Assembly (NCBI GenBank): GCA_030704615.1
Contig: CM060731.1
Coordinates: 26,350,001-26,414,000, forward strand
Length of the DNA: 64,000 nt
Origin: Takakia lepidozioides
Taxonomy: Eukaryota > Streptophyta > Takakiopsida > Takakiales > Takakiaceae
Direction of reading: 5' to 3'
Below the pieces are notes generated by a model that worked only from the letters and a program-made list of their open reading frames with translations, was not told the origin of the DNA and made no database searches. Position numbers and translations under genes: made by a program. Below, piece after piece: positions 35,797 through 46,647 of this stretch (position 1 is its first letter; the number at the start of each line of letters is the position of its first letter).

Positions 35797-36367
35797 TTAC
35801 TCGATATTGCCAATGTCTCGCTGCAAAAGTGTCCGTACCTCACCAGGACCTAGTGTCACTTGGTGAATGATTTGGTCTCTTTTGGGATCACAATACATCC
35901 TGCACAAGAAGATGTAGTAAAGATGCTTGCAGGGAACCCATTTCCCTCTCTTTCCTAGAGCTTCCTCACGCATGCACACGAAGTCGGGACAGGTACACCC
36001 CGGAAAATTTACCACCGTCACCTGATAGGCCCTGTCGTGCAAAACAGACCCAGATATGAAGTATAAACCCGTCCATACCCAGGTGAAGGTACTTCCATAG
36101 TTCCTGTTACCCGAGCCTGAAGTAGTCTGGCCGATTCCACCTTCGCATCGTGATCAGGCCCCGAAGCCACTTGATGCACTGTTTTGTCATTCCTTCTTGT
36201 GGGATGCGAAGTATCGTCTGAGGAGGCACCATAGCAGCAAGGCCACCAAGAGTTGACACCATAGATCGGTGTAGACGAAAGCCGACGTCCTCCAACTTGT
36301 CCATCTCCAGTTCGTCAATGATCATCCTGAAATCATGATCATGAAAAAATTGAGTGTGTTGACGCAC
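35797..36367 (-). pseudogene. E4 transposase C-terminal fragment with SWIM finger
   Basis: The minus-strand frame ends with CTCPDF..KRGKWVPCKHLYYIFL, a SWIM finger (CxCx(n)CxH), then RDQIIHQVTLGPGEVRTLLQRD, very close to E3. Upstream (36300-36050) the protein is recognisable only across frame changes (LEMDKLEDVGFRL). The catalytic core is absent. Confidence 0.85.
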
Positions 36368-36377
36368 TCAGTTCTCG

Positions 36378-36545
36378 GGGGGGAGGGGGGGGGGGGGGGG
36401 GGGTTTGGGTTTCCCCCAAAACCCGTCGGGTACCCGGGGTGAAAATCCGGACCCGCACCTGTCGTCAATGATCATCCTGAAATCATGATCATGAAGAAAT
36501 TGAGTGCGTTGACGCACTCAGTTCTCCTGGGGGGGGGGGGGGAGG
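36378..36545. repeat. Poly-G runs and duplicated segment at the E4 deletion join
   Basis: Two long G-runs (36378-36402 and 36529-36542) flank a short duplicated stretch (AATCATGATCATGAA; TTGACGCACTCAGTTCTC). This is where the 5' halves of both genes are missing. The runs may be G4-forming, or mark an assembly weakness. Confidence 0.7.
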
Positions 36546-36599
36546 AGAGGGAACCAAAATAATAATAATAAATGTTATCATACAATCTGTCACGATGAG

Positions 36600-37889
36600 A
36601 TGTCGCCGGGAGCTGGCAAGCTACTTGAAAGCCTGGGGGATGCGGATTATCAAGACCTGGAACTGTGTCAACAGCCTATATCAGACGAAGGGGGATTGCA
36701 CAGGGTAGAAGGTGGGTTTCAAATACTTTGTTTTTATGCCTTCTCTATTGAAGTTCCACTGTACTGACTGTTATGAAGTCATGCTGTTCGCACTGCGTGA
36801 ATTGAGTGTTTTAGCACACTCAGTTATGGCGGTGCATGAGCAATGACTCTGAACCAGTTCCATCCAAAATGGGTCTGCACTCCCACCCAAATGTGCTATG
36901 AAACATTCCTCACTAATTATTGTCCTCTTCATCGCAGACCCGTCTATTTGAGGCCGTCTGTCTCTAAGGGTACATCCACTGTCGACTCCCACCACAGTGG
37001 TGGAGTTTGAGCTTCATGGGGGATGATGTTTCATAAACGAGAGGTTTGATCATGTCGTCGACGACATGCACTACAACTATGTCGACTCCAACGTATGTTT
37101 GCGAAAGCCAAATGGAACATCTTGGAGAGGGGCCCGTGAAAAAAGCCCGGCTTTTATCCAAACGATCATTGAGAGTTATTCTCGGCCAGGTGCCCGCATC
37201 ATAGATCTCACTCTCGGCACATGTTTCTCTTCTTGCCTTTGTCATCGATTTCTTTTCTTCTGCACCTTCTTTACTCAATATTCTAAAACTCTAATTCCTT
37301 CAATTTGTCTCTTGCAGGCGCTTCTTACCATGCTTGCAAGGCAGATGGCAGGCACTTGTTTGGTATGGAAGGAGATGCAGATATTTTCACTGGCCTCCTC
37401 GCCGAGTTGCAAGGGGGCGCGTCTACCTCCAATGTCAAGGATGTCATTGCGCAAATTGATATCCTCGACGGTGACGACAAAGACCTGGACAATGACTTTT
37501 CATGTGAGTAAGTTCATTTTCTGTCTATTTGATCCCTGTGTATATGCTCTGTCGCGTCCCCTTCTGTTGTCTGATTGCTACCCAAATGGTGCATTTCTGA
37601 TTGCAGGAATGTGAATGCACTCCTGTGGCCCTTGTCTTCCATATACTTGAGGGACTTGTGCTGGAGCCCACCTCCTAATTATGTCCTTCCCGATTACGCG
37701 GAAGACATTGCTCGTGTGCAAGCAGCTGTGCTTTCTCCCCTACCTTTGCGTTGGAGTTCCAGGAAGACGCTCAGGCACCTCTTCATAGATGATAGTGCAG
37801 CAGTTTCAGGTGGTAGCAGTACTTCTAGCAGTTCAGCAGATTCAAGTGGTAGCAATAGCAGTGTTGATACCACCTACGGATGTACTTGA
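36600..37889 (+). pseudogene. E4 methyltransferase-like C-terminal fragment
   Basis: Begins in the domain (LASYLKAWGMRIIKTWNCVN). Exons: about 36600-36708, 36938-37222, 37318-37507, 37607-37889. Motif X is EKSPAFIQTII, motif I is IIDLTLGTCAS (Gly to Cys at the splice), and motif II is GMEGD. Exon 37318-37507 has exactly the length (190) of its E2 counterpart. The exon before it is one base short, giving a frameshift. It ends in a Ser-rich tail. Confidence 0.85.
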
Positions 37890-38507
37890 GGGCATTCATT
37901 TATGGAACATGAGGGGACACACTCTCCGTTTTCCGTTGCACCACCATTTCTCTTCCCACCATCCGTTGTAATGAGCACGGACTACAATGAAATTCACATC
38001 CCTGAATTGAAACATTCTCTCCCCCGCGTCCTGCGAATTTGAAAGTGTTTTCATTCTAATCATTGCTCTCAAATTCAACCGTGTGCATTCAATAAAAGTT
38101 TTTCAACAGAGATGAATATGTGCATAGTCCAGTAGACAGTCATTTGACATATGCCATCACACCAATATTTGGTTGGATGGATGGAGGATGAATGTTTTTG
38201 GATGGATGAACCTCGATTGGATGTACATTGTGGATGAATGTTGCATGCATGGATGGTCCCATGGATGATGTGAGTGCGCAGTATCATGCACAGGGGCGGG
38301 ATGGCGAGGTTCACTGTCGGGGTTGAGGTGGGTCCCTAAGGCTAACAAGGGTTAGGGTTTCTGTTTGGGGTTGCAGGGTTAATATGGATGAAGACGTGTT
38401 TCTGCGGTGATGGATCCTCTTCCACGGAAATAGACGCCACATCTTTCCCAAAATCATGCCACGTGTCCTGGGCTCACATGGCTAGGCTCACACTCTAGCA
38501 TCCCCCC
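37890..38507. repeat. E4 right terminal region
   Basis: ATGGATGGATG-rich DNA, then GTTTCTGCGG..CTCTTCCACGGAAATA, shared with the E2 right end, and GGCTCACATGGCTAGGCTCAC before the end. No gene. Confidence 0.7.
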
Positions 38508-38514
38508 CTTTGTG

Positions 38515-39190
38515 GCCGATTTTAACATGAAAACATAATGTCAAGTGGGGCCTCAAACAGTGTGCGTTGCCGCACATTATTTGAGCTTCCAAGATAGGGG
38601 TGGAATGAACCTTACAGAGAGGCCCTGTGTGCACGATTTTCATATGAAAAAAACAATGAGAAAGGGGGCTCAAACAGTGTGCGTTGCCGTACACTGTTTG
38701 AGCTTCCAAATAGTGGTGGATTGAACCAGACAGACAGGCCCGTTTGTGGCCAATTTTCGTATGAAAAACAAGCACAAAGTTGGGGCTCAAGCAGTGTGCG
38801 TTGCCGCACACTATTTGAGCTTCCAAATAGTGGAGGATTGAACCAGACAGACATGCCCATTTTGGGGCCGATTTTCGTATCAAAAAACAAGCACAAAGTT
38901 AGGGCTCGAGTGGTGTGCGTTGCCGCACACCACTTGAGCTTCTTAATACGGTGTGGATTGAACCAGAGAGAGATGCCGTATGTAGGCGATTTTCATATCA
39001 AAACGACAAGCACAAATGGGGTCTGAAATTGTGTGCGTTGCCGACACTGATTGAGATTCTAGTCAGTGGTGAATTGAACCAGACAGAGAGGCCCAAATTG
39101 GCCGATTTTCACATAAAAAATGAAGCACAAGTGTGGGTCTCAAACAGTGTGCGTTGCCACACTCTGTTTGAGCTTCCAAGTAGGTTTGGA
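38515..39190. repeat. E3 palindrome array, part 2
   Basis: About six further units of the CAGTGTGCG / CGCACACTG array, continuous in sequence type with 32160-33905. E4 inserted within this array and split it. Confidence 0.9.
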
Positions 39191-39604
39191 CATCACTTGT
39201 ACCTTTTTTTTGGGTGCTCTAGAAGACTCCCCAATCGCCGGAGACCCTTTGCGCTTTGGACTGCTCTCTACACCAAGCATGTTCTAGAGCATCTCCCCCA
39301 TCCTCTTTTCCACTATCTGCTTCTTCGTGAGGCCAGCATCAACATCATCTTCGGCGTCCGTCTCTCCCTCGGATGCAGTCTCATCCTGATCACCTAATCT
39401 TGGAAGTATGGCGGGCTGCTGTTCTTCTTTAGAATCCTGCTCTTCCATCGCCAAACTTTCCTCTTTGCCCTCTTCTTCCTCCTTTTCCTCTTCGTCTACT
39501 CTTTCCATCCTCATTCTATATCTGGCTCTATTCCTGTCCCTAGTGCTCGTAAAGTATAACGACTTCATTCTCTTCCTCCTCCGGTCGAAACAAGGGCTCC
39601 CCAC

Positions 39605-40463
39605 GCTGCCTCTAGAGCTCTCCAGTTTGACGTTTGTAACAAGGGTTGTTTTGGCATGTATCCAAAATAAAAATTGGACATTGTCAACCGTATTTGGATG
39701 CGGGTGTCATCATTGTGTGCGAACGGAATTCATCCATTTCGGCATCTTTATATTATCCAAGAAAAAAAGTACATCCGTTGCATGTACTTGTGATATATGT
39801 CAGATGTACTTCGCCGGCTGCCAATACATGGCAGCCTTCTTGCATTCTTTCAAATTCGGAAGTGCCGTAGAAATCTAATGCTAGTTCAATTTCGAGCAGT
39901 ACTTGCAGATTCGCAATAATTGTTATGCTTCACATATGCATCCACGTGTGTTGTACTGCCTACCCTACGGTTTGCATTTCGCCGTCACCGTCGCAATGGG
40001 GTCATTCAGTTTAAAGGGTTGTGACGGCAATGGTGATGTGTTGCACACATTCGTGCGAGGTGTCTCCCGGAGTGTCAGTGTTTGTGCTGTGCTCTTCTGG
40101 CACAACACAACCTCATTGGATTCGGGGTTTCCTGTTTACTGCTCTCCAGGGTTGTTGCCGTCTTTCCATAATGGATGGTTTCATGTCATGTTTAGGGTTT
40201 GCTTTTCATCCAAATACAGCACGGCTTCTTGTGGCTTCTTGTCTTTGAAAACAATTTTTCTGGTTGGTGTCTCTCAGTGTGGCTGAATGCGAAGTTCGGT
40301 GCATGTCATTCCTACATCCTTTGCATGCATCGCCCGTAGTCTTTGGGTCAGTGCTACCCTTATTTACCTCAGTTTGTTTGGGGTGGATCCCCTTTCGAGA
40401 ATTACGGGCTATCAGTTCGGGGGATCCGTTGTGAATAGCAACTTTGGGTCAGTGTAGGAAAAC
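39605..40463. promoter_or_regulatory. E3 divergent intergenic region
   Basis: Lies between the minus-strand first exon and the transposase ATG at 40464. By position it should contain both promoters. Nothing else recognisable. Confidence 0.4.
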
Positions 40464-43400
40464 ATGTCCAGGGAGCGAGATAGACTCGCTCGATTTCATT
40501 CCAATGCAGGTAGTCTTCCACTGACTGCTACTGCAGATGACAATGGGTTTGCAGTTGTTCATGAGGATGAGCTGGTTACAGTGTTCCCTCTGGAATTTGG
40601 TTCTCTGCTTGTTCAGAAAGAGGTGTATGACGAGGATGGGAATTTGGATTCTGGGCACTTGGAGAAACCATTGGTTGGCGAGTGTGGAAGGAAGTGGAGA
40701 GTCCTTCCAGGCACACATCGGGTCCTTGGAAAAGAGAGAAGACAATTAGCAGGATCAGTAGTTACCCCTGACACTGCAGCATCGGTCGTGCAGCAGAAGG
40801 GCACAGTTCATGTGAAACAAGAGGTGAGCACATCCACTACATTCGTGACTCTTTCAGACTCTTCCTCGGAGGATGTTTCTGAGATTCCTCCGCCAGTCCA
40901 GACTCCATTCCTGGATGATGACAAATTGCAGGAGATAGCGAGTGTCATTCCGAAATTGAAAGCCCTCGCAGGGGTGCCTGGGTGCAAGAGCGAGATGCGT
41001 TTTGTTGATTGGGAGTCCCTTCGTGTGCAGCGGGTTCAATACGTGCCAACAAAGTTTGATGGGGACATCTTGTTTGAGCTCAACCCTCCCACGTCTTCCA
41101 GTAGACTAGCTGGGCTTTTGCAAGGCATGAACAAGAACCATGACGGACACCCTTGGTGCAAAACAAAAATATCGAACATCCACAACGACATTGGATTGAA
41201 ATTTCGAAGGTCGATTTGTGTTGGGCATTGCAAGTGCGTGAATATTTCTTGCCCTCGCCTGAGAAACAGCGCTAAACCAAACAAAAGTGAGTGGGAAGGT
41301 ATGCCCCTGAATCCTTTCACCCCATTGCTTGCCCCTTCCAAGACCAATACTTTTGTATGCAGGTTCTGCAAACTTTCCCCGTCCTGCGTTTCTGTGTGTC
41401 ACGCTCGTATGTACCAGGTGGCACACCAATGCAAGATAATGACTCGTGCCTGCATTCATATGGGTACACACGAGCAATATCCTGTGTCCAAAGGAAGTTG
41501 CAGGGATAGCGTGGACATCGCTAGAAATCTGCTGAAGCAGGAGTTCCACAATGCCCCTTGTGCAACACCTTCTTCTATAGCGCTTGCAGCTAGCAAGGCA
41601 TTCCTGAAAAAACACATACTGGGTGAAGGGGATATGACACAACCAATGCTGGATGCAGAGTCGCTTGATGCAGTGATGGACCATTTTTGCGTGTTGAGCT
41701 CTCCCAATATTCGAAACCAGGTGAATGCACTTAGAATGGGCAGAAGCAGTGCTGGATTCATGGACAACATTATGGACCTCAAACGGAGAAGTTGCTATGA
41801 ATTCATTTAAAACAGTATCTTCCCTGGCCAGGGCTCGCCCAAGGTGTATTTGTTCAAGATGTCCACAGTGGGCGAAGGCGGTGGTGTGAATATAGTCCGC
41901 CGAATGCAACCTGGAAGAGATTTGGCTAAATGTTGGTTAATGTTTGATCATTGCAAACGGGTGAAGGGTTGGACAACCATGGCGTGCCATGTGTACGATC
42001 CAGCATACCGGCGTGTGCTCTCCATAGCAATTTGTGATATGCAATCGAAGGACACTGAATCCCAGATGCTCATGTGGAATTTGCTCCTGGCCGTCATGCA
42101 GCGGGCTTCATGGCTGATAGTGCACAGACAAATTTCAATGCAGTGCGGCACGTGTTTGGTTCGGGGGATCCTAAAGGTCCCAATGAAAAATAGGGAGCGC
42201 ACATGCCTCTTCTATTGGAGTCAATCTCTGGCACGTAATACAAAGCGCTGCATTCGCCCTGACCTTCAGTTGGAGCACAGAAGACTCTGCCTCAAATACA
42301 AAAATGCCACCTCAATGGGAGAAGCTGAGAGCACTTACCAAGCAATCCGGGCTTGGTGGTTCTCCTCTGGTGCTGCTACAGGTATCCACCTGAATGAGTT
42401 GGAGGACTGGTTGGTTTTCTGGCACTTCAGGTACAGACAGTGGGGAGCTTTCATGATGACGGTAAGCCTCTTCAATCCCAGAAACACAAATTTCACTTTG
42501 CATCGTGCCTATTCATTTGGGGTTGTTGGATTGTCACTTGCAGAACCTCTTCCATTTCCTTTCGTTCCTCACATTTGCATGCAATGCCTCCTGCAGGACA
42601 TGTCCTTGGAGGACTTGGCCGACATGCCATCCTATAATTTGGCGGAGACTGTTCACAACGCCTGGATGCAGCAGTCTACCAAAGCAGGACGTGACTTGTA
42701 TGTGGCCACTGCTGATGACATGGTGCGGGCACTTACACAACAAACCAGGTACCGCAATTTTCTGATGGGACGGGGCGGAGGCAAGAGCCCTGATACGACT
42801 TTGTTGATGCTAAGGGCTGCGAGTAGGTCCGGAGACCCATCGAAGATGGCCAGAGCTCTGAACAGATGCACTGAAGGCTCCCTTTTGCAATTCAGGATCC
42901 CCCATTTGGAAGGCGAGGAAAGATTTGGATCAGGCAAAAAGAAATTGAACACTCCTCCAGGGTCGGATGGAGATTCCCATCGGCCGGACAAGGTCAATTT
43001 CTCTGTACCAAAGGTGTCTCCAGTGTAGACTAAGTCGTGTGCCCGCCCCTCCCAAGTGGGTCCTCCTCCAGTGGAGCAGGTGCAGATCATGCAAACACAG
43101 CAGCAGGAATCCCATTGGAGGAGGTGGTGTCCATGGTGCATGAATCTGATTGCATTGACAGTGAGTGGCATATAGAACGCACCCCACCAGGATCTAGAGT
43201 GGCTTGCACGGCAATTCGGACCCCCTCTTTCAAGAAATGCAAATCAAAAATTTGCAAAGGCTCCAGGGGGACTCCAGCTCCAACATTCACAGGGTTGTTC
43301 CGACCTTATCATAGTGGGGAATCAAAGGACCACATGTTCTGGTTCTACCGGAACAGTTCGTCCTTTGGTGATAATGAAGCCCCCTCCCCCCACAATTTGG

Positions 43401-43961
43401 CTTGTGAAACTTGGGACGTCGCTGTCATCAACCGAGATAAGCATGCTGGAGGAGGGAGGGTTCTGTCTTGCACGGTCCCGGGTGGTGCCCTCATGCACTA
43501 TCGGCACAGATGTGCCACATGCTCTGGCAATGCCTCCACCCGGTGCCGACTCCCACCCAACAAAAAGAGATGGAAAAACAGTGCGCTGTGTCGCTTCGGG
43601 TGCAGATCACGACTGCAAGATGGAATCGGCTAGAATTTTGCAGGCTCGGGTGACTCGTATCACCGAAGTCCCTGCCCCGGGGTATGGACGGATTTACACA
43701 GTGCTGTCTATTGGCTCAGTTGTTACCGTGGGGAATTTCTCTACGTGCATTTGTCCGGATTTTGTAATGATGCGTGAGGGCGCTCTCGGCATGAGAGGGA
43801 AGTGGGTCCCCTGCAAGCATCAATATTATATATACCTTGTAATTATGTCCTGCGACGTTAAGAGAGACCAATTCATTCACCAAGCCACACTAGGCTATAG
43901 AGAAGTCATCACCCTTCTGCAGCGGGACACCTCACGTAGGGCTCCGCCAAATTCTCTTTGA
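40464..43961 (+). pseudogene. E3 Mutator-like transposase with SWIM finger
   Basis: ATG at 40464. Exon 1 is 40464-42461 (donor GTAAGC); exon 2 is 42597-43961 (acceptor CTGCAG). N-terminus matches E2 (VQKEVYDEDGNL, KWRVLPGTHRVLG), then FDGDILFELNPP, KNHDGHPWC and Cys-rich VCRFCKLSPSC. Core: CWLMFDHCKRV. The FMADSAQTNFNAVR block is present but out of frame, after loss of a short segment near 42105. SWIM: CICPDF..RGKWVPCKHQYYIYL. Lesions: TAA at 41808-41810 (E2 has CAA), the frameshift near 42105, and frame changes near 43028 and 43365. Non-functional as it stands. Confidence 0.85.
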
Positions 43962-44390
43962 ACACATACGAGCCATGCCCGCTTCCCATGTTGGTTTCTA
44001 GGTTACCGTGTGAAGACTTTGCATTTAGGACAAACACATACATTTTGTTCACGGAACCAGGGCAAATGCACATGCCATTCATTGTAAGCGTCTATCTGTG
44101 AATTGAAATAAAGTGTGTCAATCATTCTGAGCTCAAATCTGCCATATTTTCATATTCCTCTTTTTGTGCAGGCATTGCACACATGGTGCATGGTGGCCCC
44201 CTTTGTTTTGTCCACGGTAATAGGCCCTCTTCCTACAATCCTCGCCTATAGGACCTGCTTCTCCAGCAAATTTGTGCCGCTCACGCTTCCCTGAAGCGTG
44301 AGCTCAGCTCACGCTTTGTAGCTACAACGTGAGCTCAGCTCCCAGGCTCACGGGGCTAGGCTCACGCCGTAGCTACGCTGGGTTCAAAGG
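43962..44390. repeat. E3 right terminal region and TIR
   Basis: GTGAGCTCAGCTCACGCTT inverted units and, read inward from the end, CGTAGCTACGGCGTGAGCC then TAGCC; matches the left end of E4. No gene. Confidence 0.75.
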
Positions 44391-44394
44391 CATG

Positions 44395-45900
44395 GCAGTC
44401 CATTTGGGCTGCATGGCTTAGAATGAAACCCAGTCTTTTCCAATCAACCCCCAAGCTGAAGGAAGAAGCTCTTCGTCAACCAATTTTTGGGAACCTCAAT
44501 GCCAACTCAGACTCCCTCATTCTCTGTTCCAAGAAATGGGTTGGTTGGGAGCAGGCAGGGATCACCAGTTTCTTTCACTTATGGAAAACAAGGACCTTCC
44601 TTCCCAAAGATATCATTTACCCAAAATCTCTTGGTTAGGAAAGCAGCGAGTTGGGATCAAATCGTCAATGAAATTCCAGATTTGTGAATCTCCGTATGTT
44701 CTTTTCCTGCTAATGTAAGATTTCTGCTAGCTTGGTTGGGGAGGGGCCAGCAAAACGGTTCAAAATTCGCATTCTATGGCACCATGCGAATGGGGTGCCA
44801 GATCTTTGGCTGGAAATTCTTGGCTCATCACGATGGTACCCTGGTTACGCCAATCTGGTCTCATGATTTGGAAACCGACATGTATGCGATCAGGGTCTTT
44901 TGCAAAGACACTGGGAAATGTGACCCAATCCCACCTATTAATATTCAGTATTATTTTGGAACCTTCAACTGGTTCTTATCTGCTCCTTTACAATTGCTGC
45001 AATTTGACCCAGCGGAATGGAACTGGATGACTAAAAAGCATGATTCATTCTTGGGCTACAAAGTCAAGCTAGGCTACTCCATGTTAAGATTGCCTGCCTC
45101 TTTTGTGGCTAAATGGAACACGAAGTGGGGACATCTTCCCAGTCTGCCACATAACTAGCAATCAATTTGGAAGGATGTTTGGAGGAAGGATCGAGCGGCG
45201 AAACTTGCTGGGTTCCTACGGAAGATAGTTAACCGTATTCTGCTTGTTCTTCAATTCATTCCAGATACTACTGATCACTGTCGTGTACGCAATCTAAGAC
45301 AGTCTAAATCGTTGGAACATTGCCTGGTAGAGTGCCCCTTCGCTTCCTTTGTCTGGAATCGTATACAGATGTTTTACCAGGTTTGGAACCCAACGATTTC
45401 CCTTCAGACCTCGGTACTCTTACTCAACATCCGCGAAGGAGCTATCTGGAGTCAATGCCCAGTATGGGCTTGCCTTAGAGCAAACTCACTCTGGAATATA
45501 TGGAAAAGTAGGTGTTCCCTTGTTTTGGGGGGGCTGCAGCCTTGTGTGAAGAAATCGCTTTACAGGGTTCACTCAGACTTATTGTCTGAGGCACGGAAGG
45601 CTTGGAATGTTTTGTGTGCAGCTGCTTCTCGATGTGCGCAAGGAAGGAGACAACAGCTATTATTTAGCTTTGATAACTCTTGGGGACAAGGGAACTTCAT
45701 CTGTTCAAGAACATCCTACTCATCGATTGTTTGGCACGACAACATCCCGACATGTTGGAAGCTCGACTTGCGCACAACAATCAATGGAGCAGGAAGAATC
45801 CGACGTGAACTGGAGGCACAAAAGAACCTCTAGAAAGGGCATATCTAAAGCCCACCTCTCATTTGAATCCTCTAGACGCAGAATCAATGACCCTCTGTAG
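44395..45900 (+). pseudogene. LINE (non-LTR retrotransposon) 3' remnant
   Basis: Recognisable in broken frames: LRLPASFVAKWNTKWG (RT C-terminal/linker region of plant LINEs), then a zf-RVT-like block HCLVECPFASFVWNRI, and LWNIWKSRCSLV. These are the 3' end of a plant L1-type ORF2. No RT catalytic box or endonuclease is present, and stops occur. E3 is inserted just to the left. Confidence 0.7.
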
Positions 45901-46647
45901 TCTCGTCTTGCTGCTATGGAACCTACTTATCCTTAGCTTCCTGCAGCCTCACATAGTTTGGATACGGGGCAGTGACTCCTTTTTCATCCTTATGGTTGTT
46001 TTCCTGAGGTTATTTTTTCCTCAGTATAAAATTCTCCAGGGCGTCAGCCTCTGTATATATATATATATATATATATTATGTGAAAATGAAAATGATCATG
46101 ATTGTCGATTAGATTGAATCTCCAAGGTGAGTGGGAAAGATGAAGGTGGTGGAAGGCCTCCATCTCTTCCGCTTCAGTTTCAGTTTTTGCTGAGGGCCTG
46201 AGGGCCTGTGATGGTGCCTGACAAGGCTGTATGGTGATGTGCTGTGACTCTCCAGTGTTTCTGTCAGAAATCATTTTCACTTTTGATCACAAACTGTCTA
46301 ATCACTCTCTTGCATGGGCACATTCTCTCCCTTTAGGTGAATGGTGGCTATGGCCGCAAGTCTTTGGCAAACAACGTCTCGGGAGTACATTCTCTCTTTG
46401 TGTCAATAAATTGGGGACTAGAGCTCCAGCGGTAGAATCAACACTGGGTGTTCTAGCATACGCGAGAACTTCCGTGAATACCCAATTCCCTGAAGCCAGA
46501 TTGGCATTGGCTATTAGCTGCCATAACAGGCTGGGTCGATATCCCTTGGGAACTTTGCCTTAAGTGTACATCAGCCAGATTTACAGGGAACAGTCAATGA
46601 GAAGAGTCTCTACATATCACCGTATGTTGTGCTTCAGCAAACAATGT
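45901..46647. other. Spacer with (TA)n microsatellite, 3' flank of the NPF gene
   Basis: A (TA)n run at about 46051-46075; otherwise no gene or clear repeat. Polyadenylation signals for the minus-strand NPF gene should be here but none is convincing. Confidence 0.5.

Larger units (their letters stand above)
33921..38507. mobile_element. E4: internally deleted two-gene Mutator-like element nested in E3
   Basis: Left end reads GAGTGCAGCTACGGCGTGAGCC. Right end read inward is GGGGATGCTAGAGTGTGAGCC. CCTTTGTGGC occurs directly outside both ends (about 33911-33920 and 38508-38516), within the same E3 repeat unit, so it is a target-site duplication of about 9-11 bp. Inside are only the 3' ends of both genes: transposase SWIM end (minus, 36367-35797) and methyltransferase-like C-terminus (plus, 36600-37889). 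Both 5' halves are missing and G-runs mark the join. Confidence 0.8.
29465..39604 (-). pseudogene. E3 ParB-like / methyltransferase-like gene, 5' half (cut by E2, intron hosts E4)
   Basis: Exons on the minus strand: about 39604-39208, 32061-31466, 31356-31164, 31051-30624, 30504-30281, 30002-29465 (cut). The first exon encodes RKRMKSLYFTSTRDR, matching E2, and a Glu-rich stretch ending PKKK. The second carries the ParB/Srx-like region (MFHVWDGNHRLLAWM). Later exons match E2 closely; exon 31356-31164 has the same length (193) as its E2 partner. The linker is Gly/Arg/Lys-rich. The methyltransferase-like half is absent because E2 is inserted there. An in-frame TAG near 39290 and a frame problem at the start of exon 31051 mark it as broken. 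Confidence 0.8.
29465..44390. mobile_element. E3: two-gene Mutator-like transposon, left part cut by E2
   Basis: Minus-strand ParB-like/methyltransferase-like gene (39604 to 29465) and plus-strand transposase (40464-43961), divergent as in E1 and E2. E4 is inserted in the first large intron of the minus-strand gene. The right end (about 44390) reads inward GTAGCTACGGCGTGAGCC, which matches the left end of E4. The left end and the methyltransferase half are not in the window, which fits E2 having inserted into E3 with the remainder beyond the left edge. Confidence 0.7.

Noticed and set aside
35797-36042. SWIM-finger frame as a separate small gene
   Set aside because: It is the C-terminus of the E4 transposase, nearly identical to the E3 C-terminus, with a degraded upstream part.
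45312-45833. Plus-strand 173-codon frame as a host gene
   Set aside because: It carries a LINE zf-RVT-like signature (HCLVECPFASFVW) with RT-linker remains upstream and no RT core.
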